Assembly (NCBI GenBank): GCA_037074765.1
Contig: JBAMDO010000566.1
Coordinates: forward strand, 496,001 to 560,000
Source of the DNA: Mansonella perstans
Lineage: Eukaryota > Nematoda > Chromadorea > Rhabditida > Onchocercidae
Reading direction: 5' to 3'
DNA: 64,000 bases
Made by a program: the position numbers and the translations under genes. The stretch's first letter is position 1; each line of letters opens with the position of its first letter. This document shows, in pieces, positions 1 to 14,228 of the stretch. Below the pieces are notes generated by a model that saw only the letters and a list, made by a program, of their open reading frames with translations, made no database searches and had not been told where the DNA came from.

Positions 1-116
1 GTAGCTCAGCTCTTTAGCAAATGTTTTATTCAAATCAATTACTCTCAGAAAAATAAATTATAAATGAAGCTAATCAATTCCCGTGGTAAAATTCTCAAAT
101 AAAAACTTCCACCTAC

Positions 117-252
117 CGTTAGCAGATTTGGTATTCACCGTACCAGTTAAGAGAAAGAGAATGATGATGATGGCAACAGGATGAAGAATTTGTCGATTCC
201 GGAAAAAAAACGTTTTTGAAATAGCACCGGAAGTCGGTGTTTCTGTCATCAT
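117..252 (-). CDS. Partial gene, first exon with hydrophobic signal-anchor, product unknown
   Basis: A 45-codon open exon starts at the ATG ending at 252 and finishes at a good donor (exon end 117, then GTAGGT) in phase 1. The peptide begins with MTETPTSGAISK, then a basic patch (FFFRNRQ), then a hydrophobic run (VAIIIILFLL at about residues 27-37). That is the layout of a type II signal anchor or an uncleaved signal peptide. The rest of the gene would run off the left edge of the window; no following exon could be placed in bases 1-100. The protein is not recognised. The exon could also be a chance open frame, although the donor and the peptide composition argue mildly against that. Confidence 0.35.
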
Positions 253-386
253 ACCGTCAACCGCTTGTCGCCATTTGCAACCATTCTAAGTAGGTTAGCA
301 AGTGTCTCTCGCTTTGGGGTGGATAAGATCTCACCACCGAAGGCCTGTTTCGCATATAACAACTGCGCTACTCTATATGCATGCAT

Positions 387-2367
<1,981 letters not shown>

Positions 2368-2372
2368 GGAGT

Positions 2373-4770
2373 ATGGAATGTTTTGCAGAATTATTGGACG
2401 CACTAGAACAAGAAAAGATCGATTTGGAAGATCAATTGAACAGCAGATCTCATGCAGATAAGAGCTACTATAAGCAAGCACGCTATCTGAAGTAATGATA
2501 TGAATGATACGACGAAGTTTTGATCAGTTTTCCTATTGGAAATCTAGCTAAATAACAACAAAAGAAAGTAAAGTTGTTTTAATAGTAAAAGAAAATTCTT
2601 CGTATGAAACGCTCAGAATTTTTGTCGGCTCGATGTGGAAGGCTATTCATGAATTTACTTTCCGACTATAAAAAAGGAAAACTGATAATAAGCTGAAGAA
2701 GAAATAAGTGTAAAGTACAGTAAGCGTAGAGCCGTTCCAATAAAAATTCAACTAAATGAAATTAAGAAAAATATTTTGCACTGTAGCATAATGTTGAAAT
2801 ATCACCACTAGCATGCATAGCCAATTTTTCCGGTAATATTTGAAGTGGATCGTATTTTGTCTATATAGTATCATTATCGAGCTGTTAAAATTAAGTTACG
2901 GATTTATTACAGAAGTCATACTGCCATCGTGCAAAATATCGTTATAGTAATTTAGAGCTGTTGAAAAACGACGGTTGAACAGATCTAAGGAAAGACATCG
3001 ACGTCGTAAAAATCAGGCAAAAAATCCGGTGATAAAAGAACCGCTCAGTTTCGTTTTGCAAATATGTATCGATTTCGGATTTGCGCAGCTTATGAGTGAT
3101 AAAGAAATAGGTAAACTGGTTCGACAAATGGGTCGCGTTTGGGGTCTTCAAAAGAAGTTTGTTTTTTTTGGTACTATAAATCATGTCCTAGAGTGGTTAT
3201 TGTTTGTCTATCAAAATCATTTACTAAGGATCGGTCTAACAGTGTTTATAGCTTGAGATGCGAAATTTCTTTCTACATCAAATGTTTGTAAATTTTTCGA
3301 TATAATAGAATTTTCATTTATACTAGCAGTAATTAGTTATCAGTTAGAACGAGTGTGGTTATTGTAAATAGACAAACATTCGCATCGTACATTTGGGTGT
3401 ACATTATGAATTCATATGTACGTTTGTCGAAATACAGTTAGTGATTTGAAACATCTGTAATTATGATGAGGAAGATTTTTTTTACTTTTAGCTCACGAAA
3501 CATTGCTTTTTTTTTATAAAACTATAATTGTGGATACGGAAATGGATAGCTTCATTCAATAGACAAAATTGTCGAATAAGTTAAATTTGCAGGAGTCCTG
3601 GTTTGCAGGTTACACTTCTTTCACCGGATGAACGCTTTTTATGTGAAGGACGTCGAAAAATGTCTGGTTTTGACCATTTCAATTGGATCATTTCCGATAA
3701 AAATATAGAGGAAGTAAGTTTCACAATGTTTCGTTTGAATTCAAATACAATCTTATTATTCTTGGGATGAATTCGTATATTTCGAGAAATTTCTGATTTA
3801 AAAGTTTTAATCAGCTTATGATGACCGTTTGACCATCCTACTGTCGACTTTTATCGTCGAAGAACTGCTTTTATGTTTCTGTTGATCATTTCTGTACGTC
3901 ACTTATTACATCCATGTTATTTGGTTGTAGTAAAAGCTGTAATACTTTATTTCCACTTTCACTATAAACAGTAGTACCTTATTTACTCTTGAAAATTCCA
4001 GTTTGTTACGGATTGCCGTATGGTGTATTTGAGTCCAGATTCGCAACTCAGTGCGTTGCTAGACGTGAAACCTGACGAAATATATGTTATTGGTGGGCTC
4101 GTCGATGAAACTGGAGTTGGGTCATTGTCATATTGTAGAGCAGGTATCTTGTTGTTCTTCAGTTTTATCTTGCAATCAAATATTTTGTTTGAGAAGTTAT
4201 AAAGTTAAGTTTGCAACATTCGGCTAATTCATGTCCCTTGACGTGTAGTTTCTGGTCCCATAGTTAATGTTTGCTTTATTAAGCATTCCTTTAGTGATCT
4301 TACGAAACAGCGCAGGATTATCAATTGATTATTTCTTGTAGTAAAAGTATGCTAAATGATTTGTTGTTTTTTCATCATTTTTCAAAATATATTACTTCCT
4401 TTTTTAAGGGTTTTAAAAATTCCGAACTCGGAATTGGCCGTAACTGAACAAATAATTATAAAGATGTAATTTAGAAGAGTTTTTCAATGTATGCTTTAGC
4501 AAGTATACAGATACTTAAACTGATATTTAAGCTGAAAACGAAGTAGAATATTTTATATGTTGTTTTGCAGAAGAATTAGGCTTGGATGTTCGACGATTAC
4601 CGATACAAGAATTTCTTCACCGGCGTGGCAGTGGAACATTTAACGTGATGCTTACAATTAATCAAGTTGCTGAAATTCTTGTGCGTTACGCGTATTCAAA
4701 GAATTGGACTGATGCACTTTCAGTTGTGCCTAAGCGGATAGGCTATGAAGTTATAAAAGCACCGATTTAA
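2373..4770 (+). CDS. TRMT10-family tRNA (guanine/adenine-N1-9) methyltransferase, TRMT10C-like
   Basis: Five exons join in consistent phase: 2368-2491 (ATG at 2373), 2956-3156, 3593-3713, 4002-4143 and 4571-4770. The product is about 260 aa. After a coiled-coil start (MECFAELLDALEQEK), a basic stretch (RRLNRSKERHRRRK) leads into a SPOUT methyltransferase domain. Family landmarks are the MVYLSPDS segment, DEIYVIGGLVDETG and the C-terminal NWTDALSVVPKR. The NWxxAL-VPKR ending is closest to animal TRMT10C (mitochondrial RNase P protein 1), which methylates position 9 of mitochondrial tRNAs and supports 5' processing; TRMT10A/B is less likely. The TTTTTAG acceptor lies 5 nt before the ATG, as expected for spliced-leader addition. 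No mitochondrial presequence is visible, so an upstream exon may be missing. Confidence 0.85.
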
Positions 4771-5215
4771 TTCACTGTATTAATAATTTAATAGAGTTGT
4801 CAGTATTTCTAACCGGATTCTTTGTAGCGCTCCATGAGAGCAAACAGTTCGCAGCGATATCCAACGGAGATTTAAATTTGCTTTGAGGAAACTTATAAGC
4901 GGTGACATATCTATAATGAGCAAAGTTTATTGTTAATTGACTATGCTTTTCAGTTTTGTCAAGTATTTTCCATGTTAGATATTAATAATTTATTATTACT
5001 GTTGCCATTACTATTTGTGCTTTCGTGAAATTAATCCGAAATACAAGTTTATTATTGCTATTATGACGTGTGGTTCATTTTCCATTAAAAGAGTTTTTTT
5101 TTTTTTCTCATGCTGTTTTTTTAATCTATAAGGAGGAATTTGCATAAATGTCAATTTTCTTGTTTTTTTTTAAATCAATTTTATATATTTAGGGGAAAAA
5201 TGAGGCTGTACAGTG

Positions 5216-6372
5216 ATGTATAAAATGGACGAGAAAGATGATTTTTTTGGCATCCATGATGCTACGGAAGCACCTCTTCCAAAACATATGAAAGCTGCAG
5301 TTATGTTACGGTCAAGGATAGTGGGAAAAAAACATCGTGAAGCTTCGAATAAACAAAATGCTGTTTTAGACGAGAGGTCAGCTTATTTTGGACCAGTGTT
5401 TTGCTCAAGCACTTTTCAAATCGATGTTGTTTGTGCGGAAACGTAAAAATGATCATAGATTCTGACAGTTCAAGTGCAGCTGTTAATAGCTCTGGTACCG
5501 ATTACGTCGACTCGTTGTATTTTGATGGTATTGCGAACATCGAGATTGGTAGAGAGGCAAACAGCAAAGTTGACAATACTGTATCTGATACATCTGGTAT
5601 TGATTATACTGATACACTGTATTTCGGCAGTTTGCTAAGCAGTGGATCTACAATAGATAAAAGTTACAATAATTTCTTCAAATATTGGACTGAGAAAACT
5701 TACAAGAGTAATTTGAGCTATCCAGGTTGCTTATGGTTATACTAGCGTTTCCATTTGAAACAAAATTTGTAAAGAAGTATAGTTCCTCTGGAACTGATTC
5801 CGTTAATGTCCCACGGCTATGTTAAAGCTGAAAACAGTTTATGCTATCGTTTCTTCATCGTCTTAATGTTTGCAATATATTGGTGAACAGTTTTGTTTTC
5901 CAAGGTTGAATCTTATAAAAGATATATTAGCAAGTGTTTTAAAAGCAAATGTAAGTGCAGGATTTGATTGTTATAGAATTTACTGTACTGTTGAGCAGAA
6001 CTTGCTGATTTTCTTATCTATAAGGAAATGTTTCTCCATTAAAAAGGAAATATCTTGCTAGATCGGATACCAGTTCTAATCATTTCCAGTTTGGATCCTG
6101 ACATATCTGAGTAACAATACCTTTTTCCTCTTCAATTAATAGATCAAATTTCGGCGAATATTCTTACTAGCTTCAGATTCGTCCTAATTCGATATGGAAA
6201 CTCATAAGCTTCCCTAAACTGATTTCTAATTTTGCATTGTGTTTTTTTCTTTAGATTAGCTGAAAGGAACTCTCTGAACCGATCGTCAAACGACTTCATA
6301 GAAGATTCCAACGAGGATACAGAATATGATGACAGTAGTAATGGTGAAGATGGGGAGAATATTGAAATACTT
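5216..6372 (+). CDS. Two exons of unknown acidic protein, possibly the N-terminus of the following gene
   Basis: Exon 5216-5372 encodes MYKMDEKDDFFG, a segment APLPKHMKAAVMLRSR and KKHREASNKQN, ending before GTCAGC in phase 2. Exon 6255-6372 completes the codon and continues as LAERNSLNRSSNDFIED followed by an Asp/Glu/Asn/Ser-rich acidic stretch, ending before GTAAAT in phase 0. Both frames are clean and the phases agree. The next acceptor (6546) is also phase 0, so these exons may be the N-terminal part of the pseudouridine synthase, or a separate short gene. No family is recognised. Its intron (5373-6254) contains another open frame, reported separately. Confidence 0.4.
5449..5745 (+). other. 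Intronic ORF with duplicated DYxDxLYF motif
   Basis: A 98-codon open frame inside the putative intron 5373-6254. It encodes a Ser/Asp-rich peptide in which a module repeats: SGTDYVDSLYF, then SGIDYTDTLYF about 40 residues later. The composition is more protein-like than neighbouring noncoding DNA. It lacks obvious matching splice sites to either flanking exon, so it may be an alternative exon, a decayed exon or chance. Confidence 0.3.
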
Positions 6373-6552
6373 GTAAATTTTTGCAACTACAACTAACAAT
6401 TAAACTATCACTGCAAGAGATTTTCGAATTTCTCAATAGTGCTTGTTTTTTATCAAATTGTATTCAGCACTGTTGGGAAACTAATATATTTTGAGCAAAA
6501 CTAAGTTTCTAAAAGGATAATTGTGAATGTTTTCATTTCCTTTTAGCTTCCT

Positions 6553-8901
6553 ATGGGAAATCAGTCTTTGGCAATTTATTCAAGTTCAATTGTTTCCGCT
6601 AGCGATATTTGTAAATTGCATTATTTTTTAACCACAGTGAAAAAATTGTACTGCATTATTATGTGGAAGAAAACTGATGTTGCAGGAAACATTGGATTTA
6701 AAGACATACAAAGATATAGGTCTCAAGAAAATATGGGACGATATTGAACCGGTATGGAAAATGAACAACGAAGACTTAGTTGATGTAATGGCCAATCGGA
6801 TTATTTATGAAGACGGTTGGACTTAATATTGTTCATTTATCACTACACATAATATCTGAATATAAGACATTAGTCCATTTTACTATTTTGCATTTTCACT
6901 ACTTTTGTTTTAGGAAAATTTTTGGAATTTTACGTGTTTTCAGAGGAGCTTATTGCATTCGACAAGCCATATCAGGTTGCTTATTCAAATGCGCCTAGCA
7001 ATCAAGCAGATTTGTCACGTATTCTTCCACAACTTTCTTCTCGAATAATGCCACATAAGGATTGTTTGCGGATCGTTAAATCCATTGGGAAATCTGTTAC
7101 TGGAGTAATATTGTTCGCGAAGTTTGTTTTCCCCTTTTATTTTTATTTTTTGTGTAAATTTGCTTAAAAATGTTGTTCTTTTGTCGTTTACTTAGCATGA
7201 AGACCACATATTAGTTTATTTCTTCTCCATGTATTGGCTTTTAATTTTAACCTGAATGTTAGAGTTTAGAAAAAAAAGTTCAAAAAAATTAAAAGTGTTC
7301 GTTTCAAAAGTACTAAAAAATATTGATCAGGGAAATTTATATTCTGTATTAAACCGAATTGGATTAATTTCATATAGGATTATCGCTCTAAAAGTTTCAG
7401 AATATTCTTTTGAATATTTCTTTTCTTTTACAGGAATAAAAGTGCTCAGGAAAAAACAAAAGCTTTGTACGATAATGGATTAGCAGAGCAATGCTACCGT
7501 GTTATTACAAATATGGCGCCTACACATCATGAAGCTGTTATCAATATTCCTCTTATCAAATGTAGACAAAAAAATAACAATTACATAGTAATCGTTTTTT
7601 TTTTCATGTGGCAAAAAATATAAACTGGACCACTGACCTATCCAAGTGACCAGTGCCATTATGAGTATCAACTTTTGTTATGATAGATGAAATCAAATAC
7701 CAGAGAATTTGTTTTATTTTTGAAGCTTTTCCTCAATCAGTTGAAGATAATTTCTGCAGAAGATATGGTAAATTTGTATATCTTTTCGTCTTTGAAGAGT
7801 TTTACAAGATAACTAAATTTAAAATACCGTTGCCATGTAAAAATTTTATCGAATTTCTTAACTGATTCAGATGTTACCACCTGGTGCAAACAACAGTGAA
7901 AGTGCTCAAGTTTTGGAAGCAAGTACACATTATCGTCTTTTAAAGCATGATTCCAAAAATCATACAAGCTATATGGAGTGCTTCGTTAATCGTGGTGTGT
8001 TTTTTTTTTAATCTAAATAGTTCTTAGAAAGAAACAGGTAAAGTGACGAAGATTGAAGGAAGATTGAGCTATGCAGCTCAAGAAATGTTTTATCCAAAAA
8101 TTTAATTTGTTTATGGATTACGATATGGATCAGCGATATTTGTTTATGGATTACATTGTTTCAGGATTCATACTTCATCAACTAAAGAAAAATCCTAAGT
8201 ATAATTGTGTATTGCTTTAAAAATATCGCGATATGCAATGTTTTGCTTGGAAAATTTACAGTATGTAATTATCTTTAAATGCTATAAAAAAAGTTAAGAG
8301 AAAGTTTTAGATGTTCCGGAACAAGTACGTGCTCATCTTGGTATTGGTATTGCATGTCCCATTATCGGTGATATGAAATACAATTTTAGTCGCCGAGAAG
8401 CAGGAAAAGGGATTCCACCACGATTATCGGATGGTGCATTACAAAATTTAAATATTTCAGGTAATTTAATTTTTCTTTCTGGTATCCGTTGCGTTAAAGC
8501 TTGTGCAGCATTGTTGATTAATAAAAAAGAAAATCTTGTTAGTTTTGTGGGGATTTGATTATTTACTCAACGCATTTTAGAAGAGCTGAGAAGGTAGGCC
8601 AATTCTCTGTATTGCTTTAAAGCTGTATATGTTTTTAAATAAAAAAGTTCTCAGGAGTTGATTAATTAAAATGTGGATTAGTTTATATTACATACATAGT
8701 CATTTGAAGTCTTTTTCTAAATTCATTGAAAAAGCTATTTCATTTTCAGGTAATTCATTTCGTCGACTGCCAATGTATGCACATTTGAAAGAAGTGATCA
8801 TTTCACTATCGAAGCAAGGCTCGCAGAAAATTCATATTTGTGCTCCAATACCTCCCTTTTTTATGTATACTTTAAACAAATTACGATTGTTGAGAAAATA
8901 A
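6553..8901 (+). CDS. RluA-family pseudouridine synthase (mitochondrial RPUSD type), catalytic motif degenerate
   Basis: Exons 6547-6591 (tentative; ATG at 6553), 6686-6815, 6914-7121, 7434-7587, 7871-7994, 8311-8460 and 8750-8901 join in agreeing phases, giving about 318 aa. Family landmarks are LIAFDKPYQVAYS (the KPxG-like entry strand), IVKSIGKSVTGVILFAK in the position of the catalytic IVHRLDKDTSGLLLIAK motif, AEQCYRVI, and EQVRAHLGIGIACPIIGDMKY (equivalent of QIRVHLxxxGxPIxGDxxY). RluA enzymes isomerise uridine in rRNA or tRNA; the RPUSD3/RPUSD4 branch acts in mitochondria. The HRLD block reads KSIG here, so the nucleophilic Asp appears to be Gly (codon 7087-7089). It lies 3' of the TRMT10-like gene on the same strand. 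The first exon is the weakest part of the model. Confidence 0.78.
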
Positions 8902-9344
8902 AATTTACAAACTATATTTGTTCTGTACTTTCTTTTATTTGTAACATCTTCACCTTGGTAGATCTCCATATCCTGGATTTTTTTTTTTGAAAGAACGAGG
9001 ATTAATTTGGAAAGTGGAATCCAGTCGAATTTATATTTCTGTTTTTTCCTTAGCCCTGGCAAAAGTATTTGGATCGGTTTTAAGGATTTCATAACTTATT
9101 CAAAATTGGCTAAATATTGGATAACAATTGAATTCTTACTGGGGAATAGAATTTATTATTGCAAATATGCATTTTATTGATGAAAAAATCTTAGGAAAAA
9201 AATTTTTGGAAATTTTAATAATTTTAGAGGTTACTCTGTTGTATTTGCAAGTCGTCAATTTTACATGTTTTCTAATTCTTCAAGAAGTTCTGGCCTACCA
9301 AATACTGCTTTTATAATTCTAGACTAGATATGTCCTAGGCTAGG

Positions 9345-10698
9345 ATGAAATTTAAAATCGGTGATAATTTGTCACTTGACTTACGAATGCCGCAGCAGAT
9401 CTGCTTTGCTAAATTGGATAATGAATTGGCTGGATGCAAATCGATTGTGAGGTGGAAAACTTCGACATATTTTTTGACATCATTGCTTTATGCCATTCAA
9501 ACTGAATATGTAAAACGAGCCTTATTGGATTTTTTGAGGAGGCACTATGGTATTCCGTTTGATAAGGTAAATTTTCCATTGAATTTAAATTATGGAAGGA
9601 GACGGAAGTTAAGATTATTACAGTTTTTTTCTCCACATTGTTTGATTTGTAATAATATTTCTTTCAGAGATTTCACGGCTCTATCTCTCTCTGATCATTG
9701 AGTTGTTAATGTTAGTTATTGTGGTTTCCCTTAGATTTTGATCATATTTTAAGTATTACGCTATCATCGTGAAGTTATGAGGATCTCTGAATAGCTGATT
9801 TCCTGTAGGAATTGGCTTCAAATATCAGACTCTTCTTCAGAATAGATTTTAATTGATTTGAAATTATTTTTCATCATAAAAGTTGTTTCAAAAGAATTTC
9901 TGTTCAGAATGTATATTTGGTAATTCGCTTTCGTGAACCACTGATTAGTGAAATTGACTACAAATGGTGAGCATAATTTTCATTAAGAATTTTCTCTATC
10001 TTTTTTTTATGATGATTTCATGGACAAAGTGAAGCTGACTTAACGTAATGAAAGACAATTTCTTTTATTAATATTTAATCTTAAAAAAAAAAAAAAAAAG
10101 GAAATAAGTATCTTAAATGCAAAACGGAAAAACTGATGTTAGGATGAGCGTTTAAAATAGCCTTAGGCATATTGGTCATAAAGGAAAAGAGTTTTTGAAC
10201 TTTACTGTCATTATTACAGGAACTACAGAATTTCTGCTCTTTGTAGCAGAGATTTCGAGCTGGCAAAGTCGTTGTGGATTTTATCTACTTTTGGTGGTGC
10301 TTTGTCAGCTATGGGGGATTATTATAGGCATTTCGTGAGTCAACTTTTTTTTGAATTTACTCAACTCAGCTCCAATCTCTTCAGTGATGAAAAATCCAGT
10401 TTCATAGAAATAACTAAAATATCAGATTTCTTTAAAAGTATTTTTATATGATTTGCTTACGTAATCCAAAAATTTTATGTTATACTATTGAAGAAACTTC
10501 CGATTTTCACAGGTTTTGTTTTTGCAGGCTGAAAAAGCAGAACTTGTTTCCTATAATCAACTACGAATTGCTATAAATATTGGTGATCCGATTCTGATTT
10601 CACGCTGTAAATTATATATATCAATCAGCTTGATGCAAACCAAAAGATATCGCGCAGCTGCAAAAATTATTCGGTTATTTTCACATAGTTATGCATAG
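9345..10698 (+). CDS. Conserved-looking 188-aa protein of unknown function
   Basis: Four exons join without a break: 9345-9566, 9908-9966, 10220-10334 and 10528-10698. The phase-2 junction at 9966/10220 makes a Trp codon, and a second in-frame acceptor at 10513 would add five residues. The product starts MKFKIGDNLSLDLRMPQQI, has an alpha-helical middle (YVKRALLDFLRRHYGIPFDK, then ELAKSLWILSTFGGALSAMGDYY) and ends with ISRCKLYISISLMQTKR and RAAAKIIRLF. The last 90 residues look like paired helices of a TPR-like fold. I do not recognise the family. It follows the pseudouridine synthase by 443 bp on the same strand, so it may belong to the same operon. Confidence 0.72.
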
Positions 10699-13600
10699 AG
10701 GAAGTGCGTATAGCCTGAGCAATAATTAAATGAGATGAAAAATTTAGCGCTAAATACTGACATATTAAATCATCTCACTGATACGACAGACATGTTAGTG
10801 GTATTGTAATTTTAACAACTTCTCACTCAGTTTGGGATTAATCTAACTCATTTATTTTTCACAAAGAGATTTAAATGTCAACCAAACTTTGCTTTCAACT
10901 CTCTTTTGAATTAATCACTTTCAGTGAATTGTGCGGTTGAATTTGATGAAAGACTTTTTTTTGAAATAGACTAAATTATTTACAGCCGACAATATACCGT
11001 TGCAAAAGCGTTGAAAAATCAATTTCTCTTTCATTGTTGTGAAGGAGTATGGACGAAACTGCGTGGTATGATAGAAAATTCCAAACAGGTAACCCAAAAT
11101 GGTGGCCTTATTTCGAATGAGAAATTCAACGACCATCAGTAACTGAACTTGTGAATAGTTTTCGTTTCTAATTCCATGTTTAAATATTTGAATGTTTTGA
11201 TTTTTGAACAAATTATGCTTCTGGAGAAAACAACTTTTCAGCAGAAACGATATACATATGATTTGGAACTGAAATAGGTGTACTTCATGATTTAATTTTA
11301 TTGAAAGTTTTTACTCCCTTTATTTATAACATGGGGAACTCAATGAAACTATTAATTTTGTTTAATTACAGAGGAAACATTTGTTTAATTACAAAGGAAA
11401 TCACAGAAATACACATGAATCATTTATCTTAAACAAAATGTTTTTTATTTTCTTATACTTGCGCCCCTTGCTGTTTTTTTCTTATAGGTTAAAAGAATTT
11501 CATTTTCATTTTTTAGAGCTTTTTCCAATTTTTTAAATCACAACTAACGACTAGCATGTTTTACAGCATGGATTGACTTCATTATCATAATGACATAAGC
11601 AATTTCTCTTACTGCATTTTATATTCTGGAAGCATGAACTAAGAATTGTGACTTATCACATCTTAGTTTAAAAATTCGAAACATGGACTTTGAAAGTGAA
11701 AAACCTTCCTTCCTTATCACACAAAGCTTCATTGTAAATTGCAAACCTTCCGCCTAAATCCGACATTTGCGATAGCAAACAAAGCACTTAGTGTAACAAT
11801 TAAACCTATGCTCCCAACTTATTAATATCTATCCTTCATGTATGTATTTCCAGAATGCAGTCTTGTTCTAGTATTTACCAATGCCTAAGGCCAACTACCT
11901 AAGGCCATATCTGAATCTTTTGTTTTGTTTGCTTATCCTATTAGAAAAAGGCGTGGGTACGTCCCCGCACACTCAGTTCTAATTCCAAGCACTGGCAGTC
12001 CGACGTTCTAATCGCCCATCGATAATTCAATCTGACCAGCTCGGCCACTGATCGATACTTTATTTACTTAATCCTAATTGTTTGTTTAGATTTTCTCTAA
12101 AGTTCGTTCAACTGTGCTATTGCTACAAAAAGTCGTCGCTTTTTACTACAATCAACTCTTCTTCATACAACCCGAATCCTTCATCAATTTAATTCGTTTA
12201 CTGAATCCAATTTTTTACGACAATTACACTAAAATTCTAAATAGTGATTATTTTAAGTATTACCGTATACCAGCATTATGTTATTCCTTTCATATTTCTT
12301 TAAATTATTAAATTAAGCAATTAATTAATTGATTAAAAATTTATTTATTTATTTAATACATAAAGCATTTACATAAGCGATCAGAGTACATTTGATAATA
12401 ACGAGCCAAATAGAACTAGAAATGTCACAGTTTCAGGAAAGATTGTCAGATATGAGTGTTACTGTTTCATGTTCAATGAATGAAGAAAAAATTTGCCCAA
12501 ATGAACAGATAAGTATAAAGGAAGTGAATTAAAAGATTTGGAAAAAAGGGACGGCGATAAAACAAGTTGACCAGGAAAGTTATTGTGGGCAAATATCACA
12601 AATGTTACAGTGAGCAACATTGTGGTACTCGTAAATTCCTGGTTGAAAGAATGTTTCTTGGAGAAATTGGCTATCTTTTAATAATATATACTTTTGGGAG
12701 AAAGAAGTAAGAAATAATAATAAATTTTCCATAGCAAATACCAGCAAGAAATGTTTTACTGATAGATTGAACAAATCATGGAAGAATTACTGGGACTAAT
12801 TAGTCCTGATGGCTTCCTAGATCAAAAGGTGAATGAGAAGATCTGGGAATTTATGGAAGACCAAGTGAGAATGTTTCAGTTACTTATATTTCTGTATAAA
12901 TAAAATAATATCTTGCTTTTCCACTTATAACTACTAAAATTCTCGAAAGATTTGAAAGAAAAAAGGTACCGCGAAGAAAATATTTTTTTTGGACTAAGAA
13001 TTTTCAGTAAGTTAAAAATTTTTAAACAAAATCAATTTGAAATATAGATCTAGACTACTCAGAATGCCGGGATCACAAGATGGAACAGTGTAATTTGTGA
13101 ACAGTGAAGAGTTCCTATTCTAAGAAATCATCTCGAAAAAGTAACAATTATTTTCAACCTTTGACCCTTGCCAAGTATTGGTCCTAATTTCAACAGTTTA
13201 ACAATTTACGGGAGTTTGCCAGATGAAATTGTTATTTCGTAATAGCATGTGCTAAGTAGGAAAAATCAGAAAATTCCTCAAATATCGTTTTAATCATTTC
13301 GAAAAAATAATCATAAAATCCTGATGTAATTAAATACGATCCATGATTTGTATATTGGCTGGTAAATGATCAATTCTATCGCTTGATGTTTCGACAATTA
13401 TTTACTAAAACAATAATGTATGTTACGATTCTTGAAAGTTATCGTTCGAGGTAATATTCATTGGTGATATGTAAAGGAAAAAAGAGTAGTGATTTTTCAT
13501 GTTATTTTAAACTAATTCAATTCAAAGTAATAGATCAATGAAGTTTTATTGTGTGTGACCTATTTTCTGACGTAAAAGTTGACAACTGACTTCATCCTAA

Positions 13601-14190
13601 TGCTATCATTTGATCACATTATCATAACATATCCCAATTAATTATATTTGCGTTTCTTGAGAAAAAAATTTAATCTTAAAACTTTTAATTGTTTTGCTGC
13701 AAAGCGATAAAGTTATTGAAAGAACAATTAATTACATTTGTATTCTTTGCATCGTTGCAAATTGCTCGAGCAGCATTCATTATTTTTGTTTTAATCTCAT
13801 ATTTTTAAAAAATTTATACTTTGTTACTTTTTGATATCTTGAAATTTCAGCAATTTTGATATTTAAAATTCACTCGGAAATAAAGGATGAAAGATCTGAT
13901 TGATATTAATTGATTTATGTTTAATGTGTATTTCTAAATCCATAATTACATCAGCTGATTAATTGATATGTGTGTCAGTAAAAAATTTTCAACAAGTAAT
14001 GTGATGAATTTTAAAAAAAATAAATAGATGAACAGCTATTAAAATGCTTAATGATTGATAAGTTTTGGCATACCGATTTAAAAGTTCAGTCTTTTCTTTT
14101 TGATTTGTTTTTTCTCGAAAGATTTTTTCTTCAACTTTTTTCCGAAACTTTCTGAAAGTAATAAATTATAGAAGAAGTGGAGTAGAAGAA
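10699..14190. other. Gene-poor stretch with isolated coding-like fragments
   Basis: Mostly AT-rich noncoding sequence. Two fragments look coding but could not be assembled. The first is 12421-12531 (+), MSQFQERLSDMSVTVS..., stopping at TAA. The second is 12779-12865 (+), MEELLGLISPDGFLDQKVNE..., before a GTGAGA donor. A candidate continuation near 13047 hits stops. They may be remnants of a decayed gene or a gene with an unrecognised structure. A tRNA-like element at 11945-12047 is listed separately. Confidence 0.4.
11945..12047 (-). other. Pol III-like element: A box, weak B box, T-run terminator
   Basis: On the minus strand, TGGCCGAGCTGG (12036-12047) fits the internal A box consensus TGGCNNAGNNGG. 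About 70 nt downstream, GGGACGTACCC (11955-11965) resembles the B box GGTTCGANNCC at 8 of 11 positions, and five Ts follow immediately (11945-11949). The segment is markedly more GC-rich than its surroundings. A clean cloverleaf could not be folded by eye, so a functional tRNA is unlikely. A tRNA-Ser/Leu relic, a tRNA-derived SINE or a small Pol III RNA are the options. Confidence 0.3.
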
Positions 14191-14228
14191 ATGAATAATG
14201 TGGCAGAAGATTTGCAAGTTGAAACTAG
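14191..14228 (+). CDS. Possible short upstream exon (MNNVAEDLQVETR)
   Basis: ATG-initiated 13-residue open exon ending at a good donor (AG before GTAATT) in phase 2. An acceptor at about 14543 (TTTGTAG) could continue it in frame as RDMNSAVPVILVI before a stop. It lies just upstream of the short collagen gene and on the same strand. It may be a 5' exon of that gene, a micropeptide, or chance. Confidence 0.2.

Noticed and set aside
12421..13160. A gene joining MSQFQERLSD, MEELLGLISPDG and a third fragment
   Set aside because: Phases do not agree and stops interrupt the third part; kept only as coding-like fragments in the stretch entry.
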